DNA of 15,201 nucleotides from CAYNGH01 sp964396845 (GTDB taxonomy: Bacteria > Vulcanimicrobiota > JAJTBE01 > CAYNGH01): assembly GCA_964396845.1 (NCBI GenBank), contig CAYNGH010000077.1, forward strand, positions 1 to 15,201, in the 5' to 3' direction. The notes below the pieces were generated by a model. That model made no database searches. It was not told where the DNA came from and saw only the letters and a program-made list of their open reading frames with translations. Position numbers and translations under genes: made by a program. This document shows positions 6,617 to 13,874 of this stretch, piece by piece. Within the stretch, counting starts at the first letter, position 1. The number at the start of each line of letters is the position of its first letter.

Positions 6617-6759
6617 TTTATCCTCCTCGCTCAACCTTTGCAGTTAAATTCAATTTTTCTACAACTTGTCCCTTCCATAGGAAAAATTTCTATTGACAGA
6701 GAACTAACAACCCTTGCCAAGTCAATAATTCAGTACAGAATAATTTTGAGGAAACCTCA
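6617..6759. other. Divergent intergenic region between ankyrin and VC0807-like genes
   Basis: This 143-bp A+T-rich spacer must hold the promoters for both flanking genes. A TTGACA at 6693-6698 lacks a good -10 at 16-18 bp. TTGCCA at 6714-6719 followed 16 bp later by CAGAAT at 6736-6741 is a weak plus-strand candidate, giving a very short leader. No promoter can be called with confidence. Confidence 0.3.
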
Positions 6760-6760
6760 A
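6746..6760 (+). promoter_or_regulatory. Perfect hairpin covering the ribosome binding site of the VC0807-like gene
   Basis: TTGAGG-AAA-CCTCAA is a perfect 6-bp inverted repeat with a 3-nt loop. Its left arm contains the only Shine-Dalgarno-like GAGG. Its right arm ends on the A of the ATG at 6760-6762. In RNA it would sequester both, so translation may depend on unfolding by temperature, an RNA partner or a protein. Confidence 0.4.
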
Positions 6761-7485
6761 TGAAAAATAAAGACGAAACCCAAGACCAAAAAATAAAAAA
6801 GCAGGCAAACACCGAGTCCAGTAATGATAACAGGCCGGGTTTCATAGAATTAGTTACAAAAAACATCCCTCTGGCCGATTTGACCATGGCCTTTGTAATT
6901 CCCAAAGTTATCTTCAACTTGATGGCTTCCCGGGATATGGTTGTTCCGGGCCTTCTCATCGGCGTTTCCTGGGCCGTGGGATACGGAATATACAGACGGC
7001 TTCGAGTTCGTAAGACTGACTGGTTTGCAGTGCTGGCGGTCTTTATGCTCATCGGCAAGGCCCTGTCCCATTTCCGTTCCCTGGCGGGCATTGACGAAGT
7101 CCTTGCCCTTGCTCTGGACAGCTTTATATTCGGGGCGGTGTTTTTAATCTCGGTTTTCACATCCCGATCCCTGGTGGAATTTTTTGTGGAAAGCTCCAAT
7201 GCCAGCGGAATTCCCGATATTGTTAAGGAAACTCCCTATTACTCCAACACCTGGATAATATGCAGCATTGTTTGGGGATCCGTCAACTTGATTTTGGGGG
7301 GGCTTATTATCTATCTGGGACACCGGGACATGGAGCTTGCCCGCACCGTTGACAGTCTGTCAGGACTCCCCGCCACCATAGTGCTGATAAGTTTCTGCGT
7401 AGGCTTTCCCCGTTGGTACTGGCCCAGAAATTGGGAGAAAATTGAAAAAGCTGCGGCAGAAAAAAAGGCCCTGAGCTTGAGCTGA
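6760..7485 (+). CDS. VC0807-family-like multi-pass membrane protein
   Basis: This is a 241-residue protein with a charged, hydrophilic N-terminal tail of about 27 residues. It is followed by five or six hydrophobic segments (roughly 38-55, 61-78, 88-104, 115-135, 165-187, 203-216) and a basic/Ala-rich C-terminus. The segment FLISVFTSRSLVEFF and the overall layout resemble the uncharacterised VC0807 family of inner-membrane proteins. That assignment is from memory of the family pattern and is moderate. The function is unknown. The ATG at 6760 is preceded by GAGG within a hairpin. Its stop lies 10 bp from the stop of the convergent metallopeptidase gene. Confidence 0.8.
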   Translation: MKNKDETQDQKIKKQANTESSNDNRPGFIELVTKNIPLADLTMAFVIPKVIFNLMASRDMVVPGLLIGVSWAVGYGIYRRLRVRKTDWFAVLAVFMLIGKALSHFRSLAGIDEVLALALDSFIFGAVFLISVFTSRSLVEFFVESSNASGIPDIVKETPYYSNTWIICSIVWGSVNLILGGLIIYLGHRDMELARTVDSLSGLPATIVLISFCVGFPRWYWPRNWEKIEKAAAEKKALSLS

Positions 7486-7495
7486 AAGGCAAGCC

Positions 7496-8869
7496 CTACC
7501 ATTCATTCTTGTTGACCAGCCAGGCTTTTTGAATCAGCTCCTGGGTGATATTCTCGGGGATTTTCTCCATCACCAGAACATCCCTGCCGTTGATGGCCAC
7601 ATAAACGTGACGGCGTTGCGCCCGGCCAAGATATGCCCTGTCGGGCACCTGCCTTGTCCAGTGAAGGTTTTCATACTTGCTTTCCAAAAGAAGCCGGTAT
7701 GCTGCCATAAATTCCCGGGCATCCTGAACCCGATCCCAAGTGGTGAACCATACCAGAAAACTGTCATCATTCCGGTTGTATATCCGGTAGCTGTCGCCCC
7801 CCCAGCCTGCCGCGGCGGCCTTGAAATCGTGACCGGGGATGAAATTTTCAAACAGAATCCGCATGGTCAGCTCCCCGGCAACATTCTGCTCAATCATAGC
7901 ATACCCTCCCAGGGAGTTGGGAAGCTCTTTCCAAGTTACCTTTATGGGATTATCCCCGGAGAGATATTTTTCCACATGGAGGATCTGCTCTGTGGATTTG
8001 GGCAGGTCCCGGAAGGCCTTGTTAACCAGCTCCCATCCACCCCGGCGCTTCAGGGTATCCACAAACAACAGCCCGTCGGCATAGGGGAAAAGCAAAGAAC
8101 GTTTAAAAAACAGAGGCGCCTTTTGAAACTGGGCCATACTGGCGCCCTGCATGGGGGAATTGGTCATTTTGTCCCGGAGGTCTTTCATGTCGATGAACAT
8201 TTCCAGCTGTTCCGGTGAGCCTCCCGTCAGAGAAGAAACCCTGCCCAGCATGGAATAAATCATGATGGCTGTGGCATCACCTTCAATCAGGGCCTGAACA
8301 GCGTTTATGTAATCATCGTTTTTTGTGGCCTGGGCTCTGCTGATTAGCTTTTTCAAGTCAAAATGCTGATCCTGAAGAGCATGGTTCAGCTCATGGATCA
8401 GCAACAGTTCCTCCATGGAAAGATCAATCCCCATGGCCTTCATCATGGCCATTTCCGCCGCGGCGCTTCCCTCCAGCTTGACAGGCTCCTTCATCAAAAG
8501 CATCTTCCCGGATCGATAATCGTAAAGCCCTGCCACCTGTTCCGAATAGAGGCTTATCAGAAAATCCCAGATCTTGAAATCATCCCCCACAAAACCAAAG
8601 GTCTTGAGAGTCGCATCCAGGGCTTTGAGTTTTGGAGGAGGCAGCTCCCGCCGGAAGGCTTCCATCAGGAATCCCCGGATCTGCTCCCGGGTTTTTACGT
8701 CAAAGGGGACATCCTGCCTGAACTTGAGTCCCCGGATCTCTTCTAACTCCCGCTGAACCCGGTTCAGGTTGGATTTTATGTCAAACTCGCATCTTGCCGG
8801 CTGGGTTGTGGCAGTAAGCAACATCAGGACTGCCAGCAAAATCGCCGGCAGGCGGAAACTCTTTTTCAT
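7496..8869 (-). CDS. Exported zinc metallopeptidase-like protein with HELNH motif
   Basis: The protein has 457 residues. Residues 1-27 are a signal peptide, with KK, then a hydrophobic core, then TTQPARC; a lipobox is not convincing. The zincin motif HELNH is at 159-163 (LLLIHELNHALQDQHF). ALIEGDAT follows about 35 residues later, with E197 as the probable third zinc ligand, which suggests a gluzincin-type envelope protease. The rest has no family I can name. The ATG at 8869 is chosen because AAAGGGG lies about 9 nt upstream; the TTG at 8878 abuts that site and would be too close. It is divergent from the UPF0489-TPR gene across 164 bp. Substrate unknown; the location is periplasmic or extracellular. 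Confidence 0.85.
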   Translation of the reverse strand: MKKSFRLPAILLAVLMLLTATTQPARCEFDIKSNLNRVQRELEEIRGLKFRQDVPFDVKTREQIRGFLMEAFRRELPPPKLKALDATLKTFGFVGDDFKIWDFLISLYSEQVAGLYDYRSGKMLLMKEPVKLEGSAAAEMAMMKAMGIDLSMEELLLIHELNHALQDQHFDLKKLISRAQATKNDDYINAVQALIEGDATAIMIYSMLGRVSSLTGGSPEQLEMFIDMKDLRDKMTNSPMQGASMAQFQKAPLFFKRSLLFPYADGLLFVDTLKRRGGWELVNKAFRDLPKSTEQILHVEKYLSGDNPIKVTWKELPNSLGGYAMIEQNVAGELTMRILFENFIPGHDFKAAAAGWGGDSYRIYNRNDDSFLVWFTTWDRVQDAREFMAAYRLLLESKYENLHWTRQVPDRAYLGRAQRRHVYVAINGRDVLVMEKIPENITQELIQKAWLVNKNEW

Positions 8870-9033
8870 CAGGTGCAACCCCTTTAATATGTTAATTGAT
8901 CTGTCACGGTTTTTCCCGGATTATTCTATATTATTCCCCGTCGGGCCTGATCCTCTTATATCAGTTACCAGAGGGTTTTTCAACCTCCTGCTGAAAAGAG
9001 CATTAAAGACAAGCATCGAAAGGACAAAAGACA

Positions 9034-10536
9034 ATGAAGCCACCGGTTCACCTGTTCGAAGATCACTGCGGTTCATATATCCGCTGGAAGGAAGGAGGCT
9101 ATCGGGACCTTATTTGTGTCCACGTGGATGCCCACCTGGATTTGAAGGATGAAGGAGTCAGCCGGGAAGCCCTGGAAGGGATGGCCCGGGCAAGGTCCCC
9201 ACAGGAATTGGAGCCTTTTCACCGGGATGATGACATACAATGGGGAGGCTTTCACCTGGGGAATTATCTTTATCCAGCGGTATGGGACGGCACCGTGAAA
9301 GAACTGCTGTGGGTGATTCCGCCTCACCTTCCCGGGGATGTGGATCTTCTTACATGGGCCTGCTGGGAGCTTCAGAACTGGAAGGATTTACTGCTGTCGG
9401 AATATGCCTCCCTGAAAATGGAAAATGGCAGGGTTGCTGGCATCCTGGCGGGAGTACCCTTTACCCTTTGCACCCTGGATGATATGCCGGTTCTGTCGGG
9501 TAATATCGCATGGGATGTGGACGTGGATTATTTCTTTGACCGGGATGACCTGCCCTGGATAAATCCCGCCGACTTCATCGAAAAGCTTGAAAAATTTGCA
9601 CCGAATCCCCAGATAATTACCATCGCATACTCGGTGGGGGGGGGGTATACCTCGCCGGAACAAAAATATGTGGGGGATGTGCTCCATGGAATGCTCACCG
9701 GCGGAAAGGCTGACGAACTGTCGGATTCCTTTGAAAAAATGGTGGAGATTGACCGGCAGCTCCCGCCGAAAGAAGATGACGGGGTTGTTGACCAGCTGAA
9801 GTCCCTTTTAGAGGATCCCTTTCTGGGGGCCTTTGCAGCGTTGCGTCTGGCAGGGATCCACGAAGCACAGGGAGATGAAATGAAGGCTGATTCATACATT
9901 GATCTGATCCGCCATGACCGGGAAGACCTGCTGATACCCGACTATGACCAGGCCATGATTTTATTCCGCCGGGAACAGTATGACGAAGCCCTGAAAATCC
10001 TTCGAGCCACTGCCCGCAAGGGTGGGGACATGTATCTTCTGAGCCACTTTCTCTCGGCCCTCATCCGTGTCAAGCAGAACGATTTCCCCGGCGCTCAGAA
10101 GCACTGGAACCGCCTTGTGGGTTACCGGGATATTGACAAATTGGATAGGGGACTGCAGTCGTTTATTTATTACCGGGCCGGGGAAAAAGCGGTTCGGATG
10201 GGAGATTTAGCCAGGGGAATCGCTTACCAGACCACATCCAACAACCTTGGCTGTTACAGTCCCAGGGCTTATGTCTATCGGGGACTCGGTTATGAAAAGA
10301 CCGGCAGGCTGGACCGGGCCGCTCATGATTACCGCCGGTTCATCAAGATCCGCGGTGATTATGTGGACTCCCTTGACGTGCATCACCAGCTGGCGGGAGT
10401 TTACCGGATGATGGGGAATCTCCGGATGGAGAAGATGGAGCTGGAAAAACTGGCCAAAAAAGATGTCACCGGCAAATATGCCATAAAGGATTTCTTCCGT
10501 CGGAGAAAGGCACGGTTGTCAAAAGGGGACAGCTGA
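9034..10536 (+). CDS. UPF0489-like (arginase-fold) domain fused to TPR repeats
   Basis: This is a 500-residue soluble protein. Residues 1-230 fit UPF0489, a family (human C5orf22) predicted to have an arginase/deacetylase-like fold. Metal-binding-type motifs are VHVDAHLDL (D32, H34, D36) and WDVDVDYFFD (D161, D163, D165). GGFHLGNYLYPAVWDG followed by LLWVIPP is also typical. Residues about 262-480 are helical repeats of TPR type, clearest at EQYDEALKIL and YVYRGLGYEKTGRLDRAAHDYRRFI. The ATG at 9034 has an AGGA about 9 nt upstream. The catalytic activity of this family is not established; a metal-dependent hydrolase is an inference. A ten-G tract lies in the catalytic domain (9636-9645). Its stop lies 6 bp from that of the convergent MBL gene. 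Confidence 0.85.
   Translation: MKPPVHLFEDHCGSYIRWKEGGYRDLICVHVDAHLDLKDEGVSREALEGMARARSPQELEPFHRDDDIQWGGFHLGNYLYPAVWDGTVKELLWVIPPHLPGDVDLLTWACWELQNWKDLLLSEYASLKMENGRVAGILAGVPFTLCTLDDMPVLSGNIAWDVDVDYFFDRDDLPWINPADFIEKLEKFAPNPQIITIAYSVGGGYTSPEQKYVGDVLHGMLTGGKADELSDSFEKMVEIDRQLPPKEDDGVVDQLKSLLEDPFLGAFAALRLAGIHEAQGDEMKADSYIDLIRHDREDLLIPDYDQAMILFRREQYDEALKILRATARKGGDMYLLSHFLSALIRVKQNDFPGAQKHWNRLVGYRDIDKLDRGLQSFIYYRAGEKAVRMGDLARGIAYQTTSNNLGCYSPRAYVYRGLGYEKTGRLDRAAHDYRRFIKIRGDYVDSLDVHHQLAGVYRMMGNLRMEKMELEKLAKKDVTGKYAIKDFFRRRKARLSKGDS
9636..9645 (+). repeat. G10 homopolymer inside the UPF0489 domain
   Basis: Ten consecutive G encode part of VGGGY (residues about 201-205), ahead of the conserved-looking TSPE. 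Tracts of this length are prone to slippage, and a change of one base would truncate the protein before its TPR half. Confidence 0.9.
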
Positions 10537-10542
10537 GAAACA

Positions 10543-11178
10543 TCACTGGACAGTCATAACAATGGTTTCTGTGGTGGCAGGCAGGTTTTCCACCGTTAAT
10601 TCCAAATATTGTTCCCGGTGACGGATGACTTTTTTCATTCTTGAGATGAATGGATCCACCCCGTCTATGGGCCACCGGGATCGATCCATTCCCGCTTGGG
10701 CATAATGCATGGGGATGACAACCGCCGGTTTGATTTTTTCCGTCAGGATTGACGCGGTTTCACCGTCCAGGGTGAATCTCCCCCCAACAGGAATAAAAAG
10801 AACATCCACCGGGCCGAATTGCCGGATTTCATCATCCCCTGGAATAACCCCCACATCCGAGAGATGAAGCAGAGTCAGGCCGTCGGCCTTCAGACGGTAG
10901 CATACCACCATCCCCAGCCACTTCCCCTGATATGTGCCATGATCTCCCAGGAATCCGAATATTTCAACACCATGGGTGTCCCTGGATCCTGCCCCGGAAA
11001 TTACCGTGGAAGGCCCCGCCACTCCTTCAAGACTGCAGTGATCCTGGTGATCATGAGATGTGAGGACTATATCCCCGGGGAGGACTCCCGAGCCGGGAAA
11101 TCCGGGATCCGTCATTATCCGAATCCCGTGGGCTGTTATCAGGTAAAAACAGGAATGACCGAGATATTGAATTTTCAT
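10543..11178 (-). CDS. MBL-fold metal-dependent hydrolase (UlaG/UPF0173-like)
   Basis: This is a 211-residue metallo-beta-lactamase-fold protein of the short UlaG/YtkL kind. The dinuclear-metal motif HDHQDH is at 42-47, further probable ligands are D108 (LSDVG) and H158 (IPMHYAQ), and the first strand MKIQYLGHSCFYL is typical. These proteins hydrolyse lactones, phosphodiesters or similar esters in the cytosol; the substrate is unknown. I place the start at ATG 11178, with GGGGGC a few bases upstream, because it begins the fold directly. A TTG at 11247 would add 23 residues and lies only 3 nt from a GGAGG, so I reject it. It is convergent with the UPF0489-TPR gene and divergent from spoIID-like. 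Confidence 0.88.
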   Translation of the reverse strand: MKIQYLGHSCFYLITAHGIRIMTDPGFPGSGVLPGDIVLTSHDHQDHCSLEGVAGPSTVISGAGSRDTHGVEIFGFLGDHGTYQGKWLGMVVCYRLKADGLTLLHLSDVGVIPGDDEIRQFGPVDVLFIPVGGRFTLDGETASILTEKIKPAVVIPMHYAQAGMDRSRWPIDGVDPFISRMKKVIRHREQYLELTVENLPATTETIVMTVQ

Positions 11179-11250
11179 TTTTGCCCCCGATATGTTCAAG
11201 CCGTTGTTGGTTGGATGATATTTATCAAATACGATACGCCCCGGCAAAAA

Positions 11251-11270
11251 CCTCCGCCGGAATCCGGAGG
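11251..11270. repeat. Inverted repeat in the divergent MBL/SpoIID intergenic region
   Basis: CCTCCG and CGGAGG, separated by 8 bp, form a 6-bp G+C-rich dyad inside the 170-bp spacer between the MBL gene (minus) and the SpoIID gene (plus). It is an operator or leader-hairpin candidate. It is not followed by a T-run on either strand, so it is not a terminator. Apart from this the spacer is A+T-rich, and no clear -35/-10 pair stands out. Confidence 0.4.
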
Positions 11271-11348
11271 GAAATGAGATGTTATAAAGAATAATAATCA
11301 GTATAAATTAACCCCTTGTTAAATAGTTAAATTTTTTGTAAAAGGCAT

Positions 11349-12596
11349 GTGATTTCCTTGAAAAGGCGTCTATTATTCCTTGCAATCCTTGGAGTGTTGA
11401 TCCTGCTGACCTGGGGGGTTTCCCTGGCGGAATCCCACGAGGTCACGGTCCGGGTGGGGATTCTGATGGATCAGACTGCGGTGGGCCTGACCTGCAGCAA
11501 ACCCCTGACGGTGAAGAACGGCTACAGCCTCAAGGAGATTCTAACCACCGGGGGCAGAGTGGTTATAAAGGTTCACCAGGGACAGATTTATGTCAATGAC
11601 CGTCCGGCGGGGTGCGATCATGTCTATGTGCTCACCAGCGACTTTCATACTCCCATCTACCTCAATGATGTCCCTTACCGGGGATACTTCATGGCTGGCA
11701 AGAACGACAAAGGACGGCTCATGCTGGTCAATCATGTGGGGATGGAAGATTACCTGGGGGGAGTATTAGGTGGAGAAATCATCCAGTCGTGGCCCATAGA
11801 AGCAATAAAAGCCCAGGCAGTGGCAGCCCGGACCTATGCCCTATATAAACTTCAGGGCAGCAAAGAACGCCTCTATGACCTGGTAAATTCTGATGCAGAC
11901 CAGGTTTACCTTGGAGTCAGGGGAGAATCCTCCCGCTTCAATGAAGCCTTGCGACAGACCCGATCCCAGGTTCTGAGCCGTGACGGGCAGGTGATATGCG
12001 CCTACTACCATTCCAACAGCGGGGGACATACATCCGACAGCATGACTGTATTCAAGAGAGGCCATGCCGATCTCAAGGGCGTGGAGGATCCCTACGCCAG
12101 AGGAGCACCCAACGAGAGCTGGACATATACCGTCAGGAGTGAAACCATTCGAAATCTCCTGTCCAGAAACGGCTACCCCGTGGGAAAAATATTTACCCTC
12201 AACATTAAAAGCCGTTGCAGTGGCGGGCGAATCATCGACCTGGAAGTTGAGCACGAAAAGGGAAAGACTGTTGTTCATGGTTCCGATTTCCGGCGGATCC
12301 TGGGATACCGCAACTTGAAAAGCACCAGGACAACACTTCACCCGTCCCAGTTCTACACCCACCGATACACCCGAATGATGAGTGCCAGCCGGGGAGCCGG
12401 CGGGGCCGGAGATGTTCCCACCACAGATTTTGTCAAGGTGCCTGAATACTTCACATTCAAAGGTTCCGGCTGGGGACACGGCGTGGGGATGAGTCAGTGG
12501 AGCGCCAGAAATATGGCCCTGGCCGGATACAACTACCGGCAGATACTGGCCCATTTCTACCGTGACACTGTTCTGAGCGTAGCCCGGAAAAAGTAG
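11349..12596 (+). CDS. SpoIID/LytB domain protein, probable peptidoglycan lytic transglycosylase
   Basis: This 415-residue protein has an N-terminal signal peptide or anchor (KRRLLFLAILGVLILLTWGVSLAES). The SpoIID core is clear: YLGGVLGGEIIQSWPIEAIKAQAVAARTYAL at 135-165, where E143 matches the catalytic glutamate of B. subtilis SpoIID. YYHSNSGGHTSD follows at 219-230, and the closing signature GWGHGVGMSQWSARNMA at 374-390. SpoIID cleaves peptidoglycan strands lacking stem peptides during engulfment. Homologues in non-spore-formers act in wall remodelling, and nothing here indicates sporulation. The start is GTG at 11349 with AAAAGG only 3 nt upstream. An ATG at 11347 is followed immediately by TGA and cannot serve. 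The start is therefore somewhat uncertain. Confidence 0.9.
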   Translation: MISLKRRLLFLAILGVLILLTWGVSLAESHEVTVRVGILMDQTAVGLTCSKPLTVKNGYSLKEILTTGGRVVIKVHQGQIYVNDRPAGCDHVYVLTSDFHTPIYLNDVPYRGYFMAGKNDKGRLMLVNHVGMEDYLGGVLGGEIIQSWPIEAIKAQAVAARTYALYKLQGSKERLYDLVNSDADQVYLGVRGESSRFNEALRQTRSQVLSRDGQVICAYYHSNSGGHTSDSMTVFKRGHADLKGVEDPYARGAPNESWTYTVRSETIRNLLSRNGYPVGKIFTLNIKSRCSGGRIIDLEVEHEKGKTVVHGSDFRRILGYRNLKSTRTTLHPSQFYTHRYTRMMSASRGAGGAGDVPTTDFVKVPEYFTFKGSGWGHGVGMSQWSARNMALAGYNYRQILAHFYRDTVLSVARKK

Positions 12597-12823
12597 CCCG
12601 CCGGGAAATGCAATACCTGCTTTCTATTACTGCTCAAGACAAAAAAGCCTTATGGTGGCTCACCCAGGGAAGCTGAAACAGGAGAGGAATTTGATTTCAT
12701 ATAGTGAATATTTATAAACTTTTGGTTGACACAAAAATCATGACATATACCAGGGCTAAATGAACGAAATAAAGTGCTACTAAAGTCTAAATAAAATTTA
12801 TTCAATATGATGTAACATTTATA
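12597..12823. other. Intergenic region between SpoIID and Cys4 membrane protein genes
   Basis: This 227-bp spacer is markedly A+T-rich in its second half. A TTGACA at 12726-12731 has no good -10 at 16-18 bp (TATACC is only 14 bp away). A 4-bp hairpin near 12645-12660 has its T-run on the minus strand, where no gene ends. I find no gene and no confident terminator or promoter. Confidence 0.4.
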
Positions 12824-13303
12824 ATGGAAAAAAACCCTAAAGAGATAGTGGATGTCAAGACAGGGTCAGAGAAAAGATCCGGTCTTAAACCACGGTGTTC
12901 CTGGTGTGGAGATGCTGGGGCAGAGCTGAAGACTGTGGGAGGGACCTTCCGCAACAGGAAAATCCCCCTGCCGGTATGCAGCGAAAGATGCCGGCTCAGG
13001 ACGGAAGATTTCCTGTCGAAGGATTCTGCCGGTGTTTTTCGTTTTGCCATATTGATGATGGCTATAATGCTGGTCGGGATTATCCTCATCATCATCACCA
13101 TGAACCAGGACGGGGGCGCATGGGGAGTGCTGGTAATGTTTGTGGGGAACGGTATTCTGATAAACCTTCATCCCTTTGTCACCCGCCATGCCATAGAAGC
13201 ATACGGCATCAAGAAGACCATTGCAACGGCAAAGCTCTTGGGAAAAGTTCAGATTGTACTGGGAATTTTGTTTTTTATGATAATGTTATTCATCCTGAGG
13301 TGA
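12824..13303 (+). CDS. Small membrane protein with N-terminal Cys4 zinc-ribbon-like motif
   Basis: The protein has 159 residues. The N-terminal domain carries a CSWC pair (C25, C28) and a CSERC pair (C52, C56), a spacing that suits one zinc or a treble-clef-like finger. Three hydrophobic segments follow at about 73-92, 99-117 and 141-158. I do not recognise the family. The ATG at 12824 has no Shine-Dalgarno sequence, and TATAAT overlaps it; a GTG a few codons later (about residue 9) is another possibility. The gene is followed 8 bp later by queH, whose ribosome site overlaps this gene's last codons, so the two are probably coupled. Confidence 0.75.
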   Translation: MEKNPKEIVDVKTGSEKRSGLKPRCSWCGDAGAELKTVGGTFRNRKIPLPVCSERCRLRTEDFLSKDSAGVFRFAILMMAIMLVGIILIIITMNQDGGAWGVLVMFVGNGILINLHPFVTRHAIEAYGIKKTIATAKLLGKVQIVLGILFFMIMLFILR

Positions 13304-13311
13304 GTTAACTT

Positions 13312-13848
13312 TTGAAAAAAAAACTTCTGCTTCACACCTGCTGTGCTCCCTGTTCGGTTTATGTGGCCGGGGAACTGGCCCGGGAATATGATGTGACATG
13401 TTTTTTTTACAGTCCTAATATTGACATGCCCCGGGAATACGAACTGCGCCTTTGGGAGATGGAAAAACTGGCCCGGCATCTGGGCATGAAGCTTATCAGC
13501 CACCCCTTCAACCCGGAAGTTTTTCATTCCGCAGTAAAGGGACTGGAGGATGAACCCGAAGGAGGAGCAAGGTGTGTTGAATGTTTTCGACTTCGACTGA
13601 TGGAAAGCGCAAGGCTCTGCAGGAAAGAAGGTATGGACATGTTTGCCACAACCCTGACGGTGGCTCCCATGAAAAATGCAGACCAGATAAACCGGGCCGG
13701 CATGGAAGCGGCTGAAACTACCGGGGCGATTTACATGCCGTCAAATTTCAAGAAAAAAGACAGATACCGCAAGTCAGTGGAACTATCGAAGAAAATGGGG
13801 ATGTATCGTCAGAATTACTGTGGGTGTTCTTTTACTCTCAGGCACTGA
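13312..13848 (+). CDS. queH: Epoxyqueuosine reductase QueH
   Basis: This is a 178-residue enzyme of the QueH (formerly DUF208) family. QueH reduces epoxyqueuosine to queuosine in tRNA, the last step of Q biosynthesis, and is unrelated to the cobalamin-dependent QueG. Signatures present are LLLHTCCAPCSVY near the N-terminus, RCVECFRLRL in the middle and YRQNYCGCSFTLRH at the C-terminus. These cysteines supply the iron-sulfur/iron site. The start is TTG at 13312, because the only ribosome site (GAGGTGA) lies 8-9 nt upstream across the previous stop codon, and no ATG occurs before the first motif. A run of nine A follows the TTG directly. No other queuosine gene is in the window. Confidence 0.93.
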   Translation: MKKKLLLHTCCAPCSVYVAGELAREYDVTCFFYSPNIDMPREYELRLWEMEKLARHLGMKLISHPFNPEVFHSAVKGLEDEPEGGARCVECFRLRLMESARLCRKEGMDMFATTLTVAPMKNADQINRAGMEAAETTGAIYMPSNFKKKDRYRKSVELSKKMGMYRQNYCGCSFTLRH

Positions 13849-13874
13849 TGAAATTGTAACAAGGGGGTTACCTG

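Noticed and set aside
6693..6698. TTGACA as a -35 box
   Set aside because: No acceptable -10 sequence at 16-18 bp.
5930..6763. Long plus-strand open frame antisense to the ankyrin gene
   Set aside because: It is the shadow of the ankyrin coding strand, repeats with the same 99-bp period and has no ribosome site; the minus-strand protein is unmistakable.
7529..8218. Plus-strand open frame antisense to the metallopeptidase
   Set aside because: No motif or ribosome site; the minus-strand gene has a signal peptide and zinc motif.
12645..12660. Short hairpin as a terminator after the SpoIID gene
   Set aside because: The stem is 4 bp and the T-run is on the minus strand, where no gene ends.
12726..12731. 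TTGACA as a -35 box for the Cys4 membrane protein
   Set aside because: The nearest TATA-like hexamer (TATACC) is only 14 bp away, and none fits at 16-18 bp.
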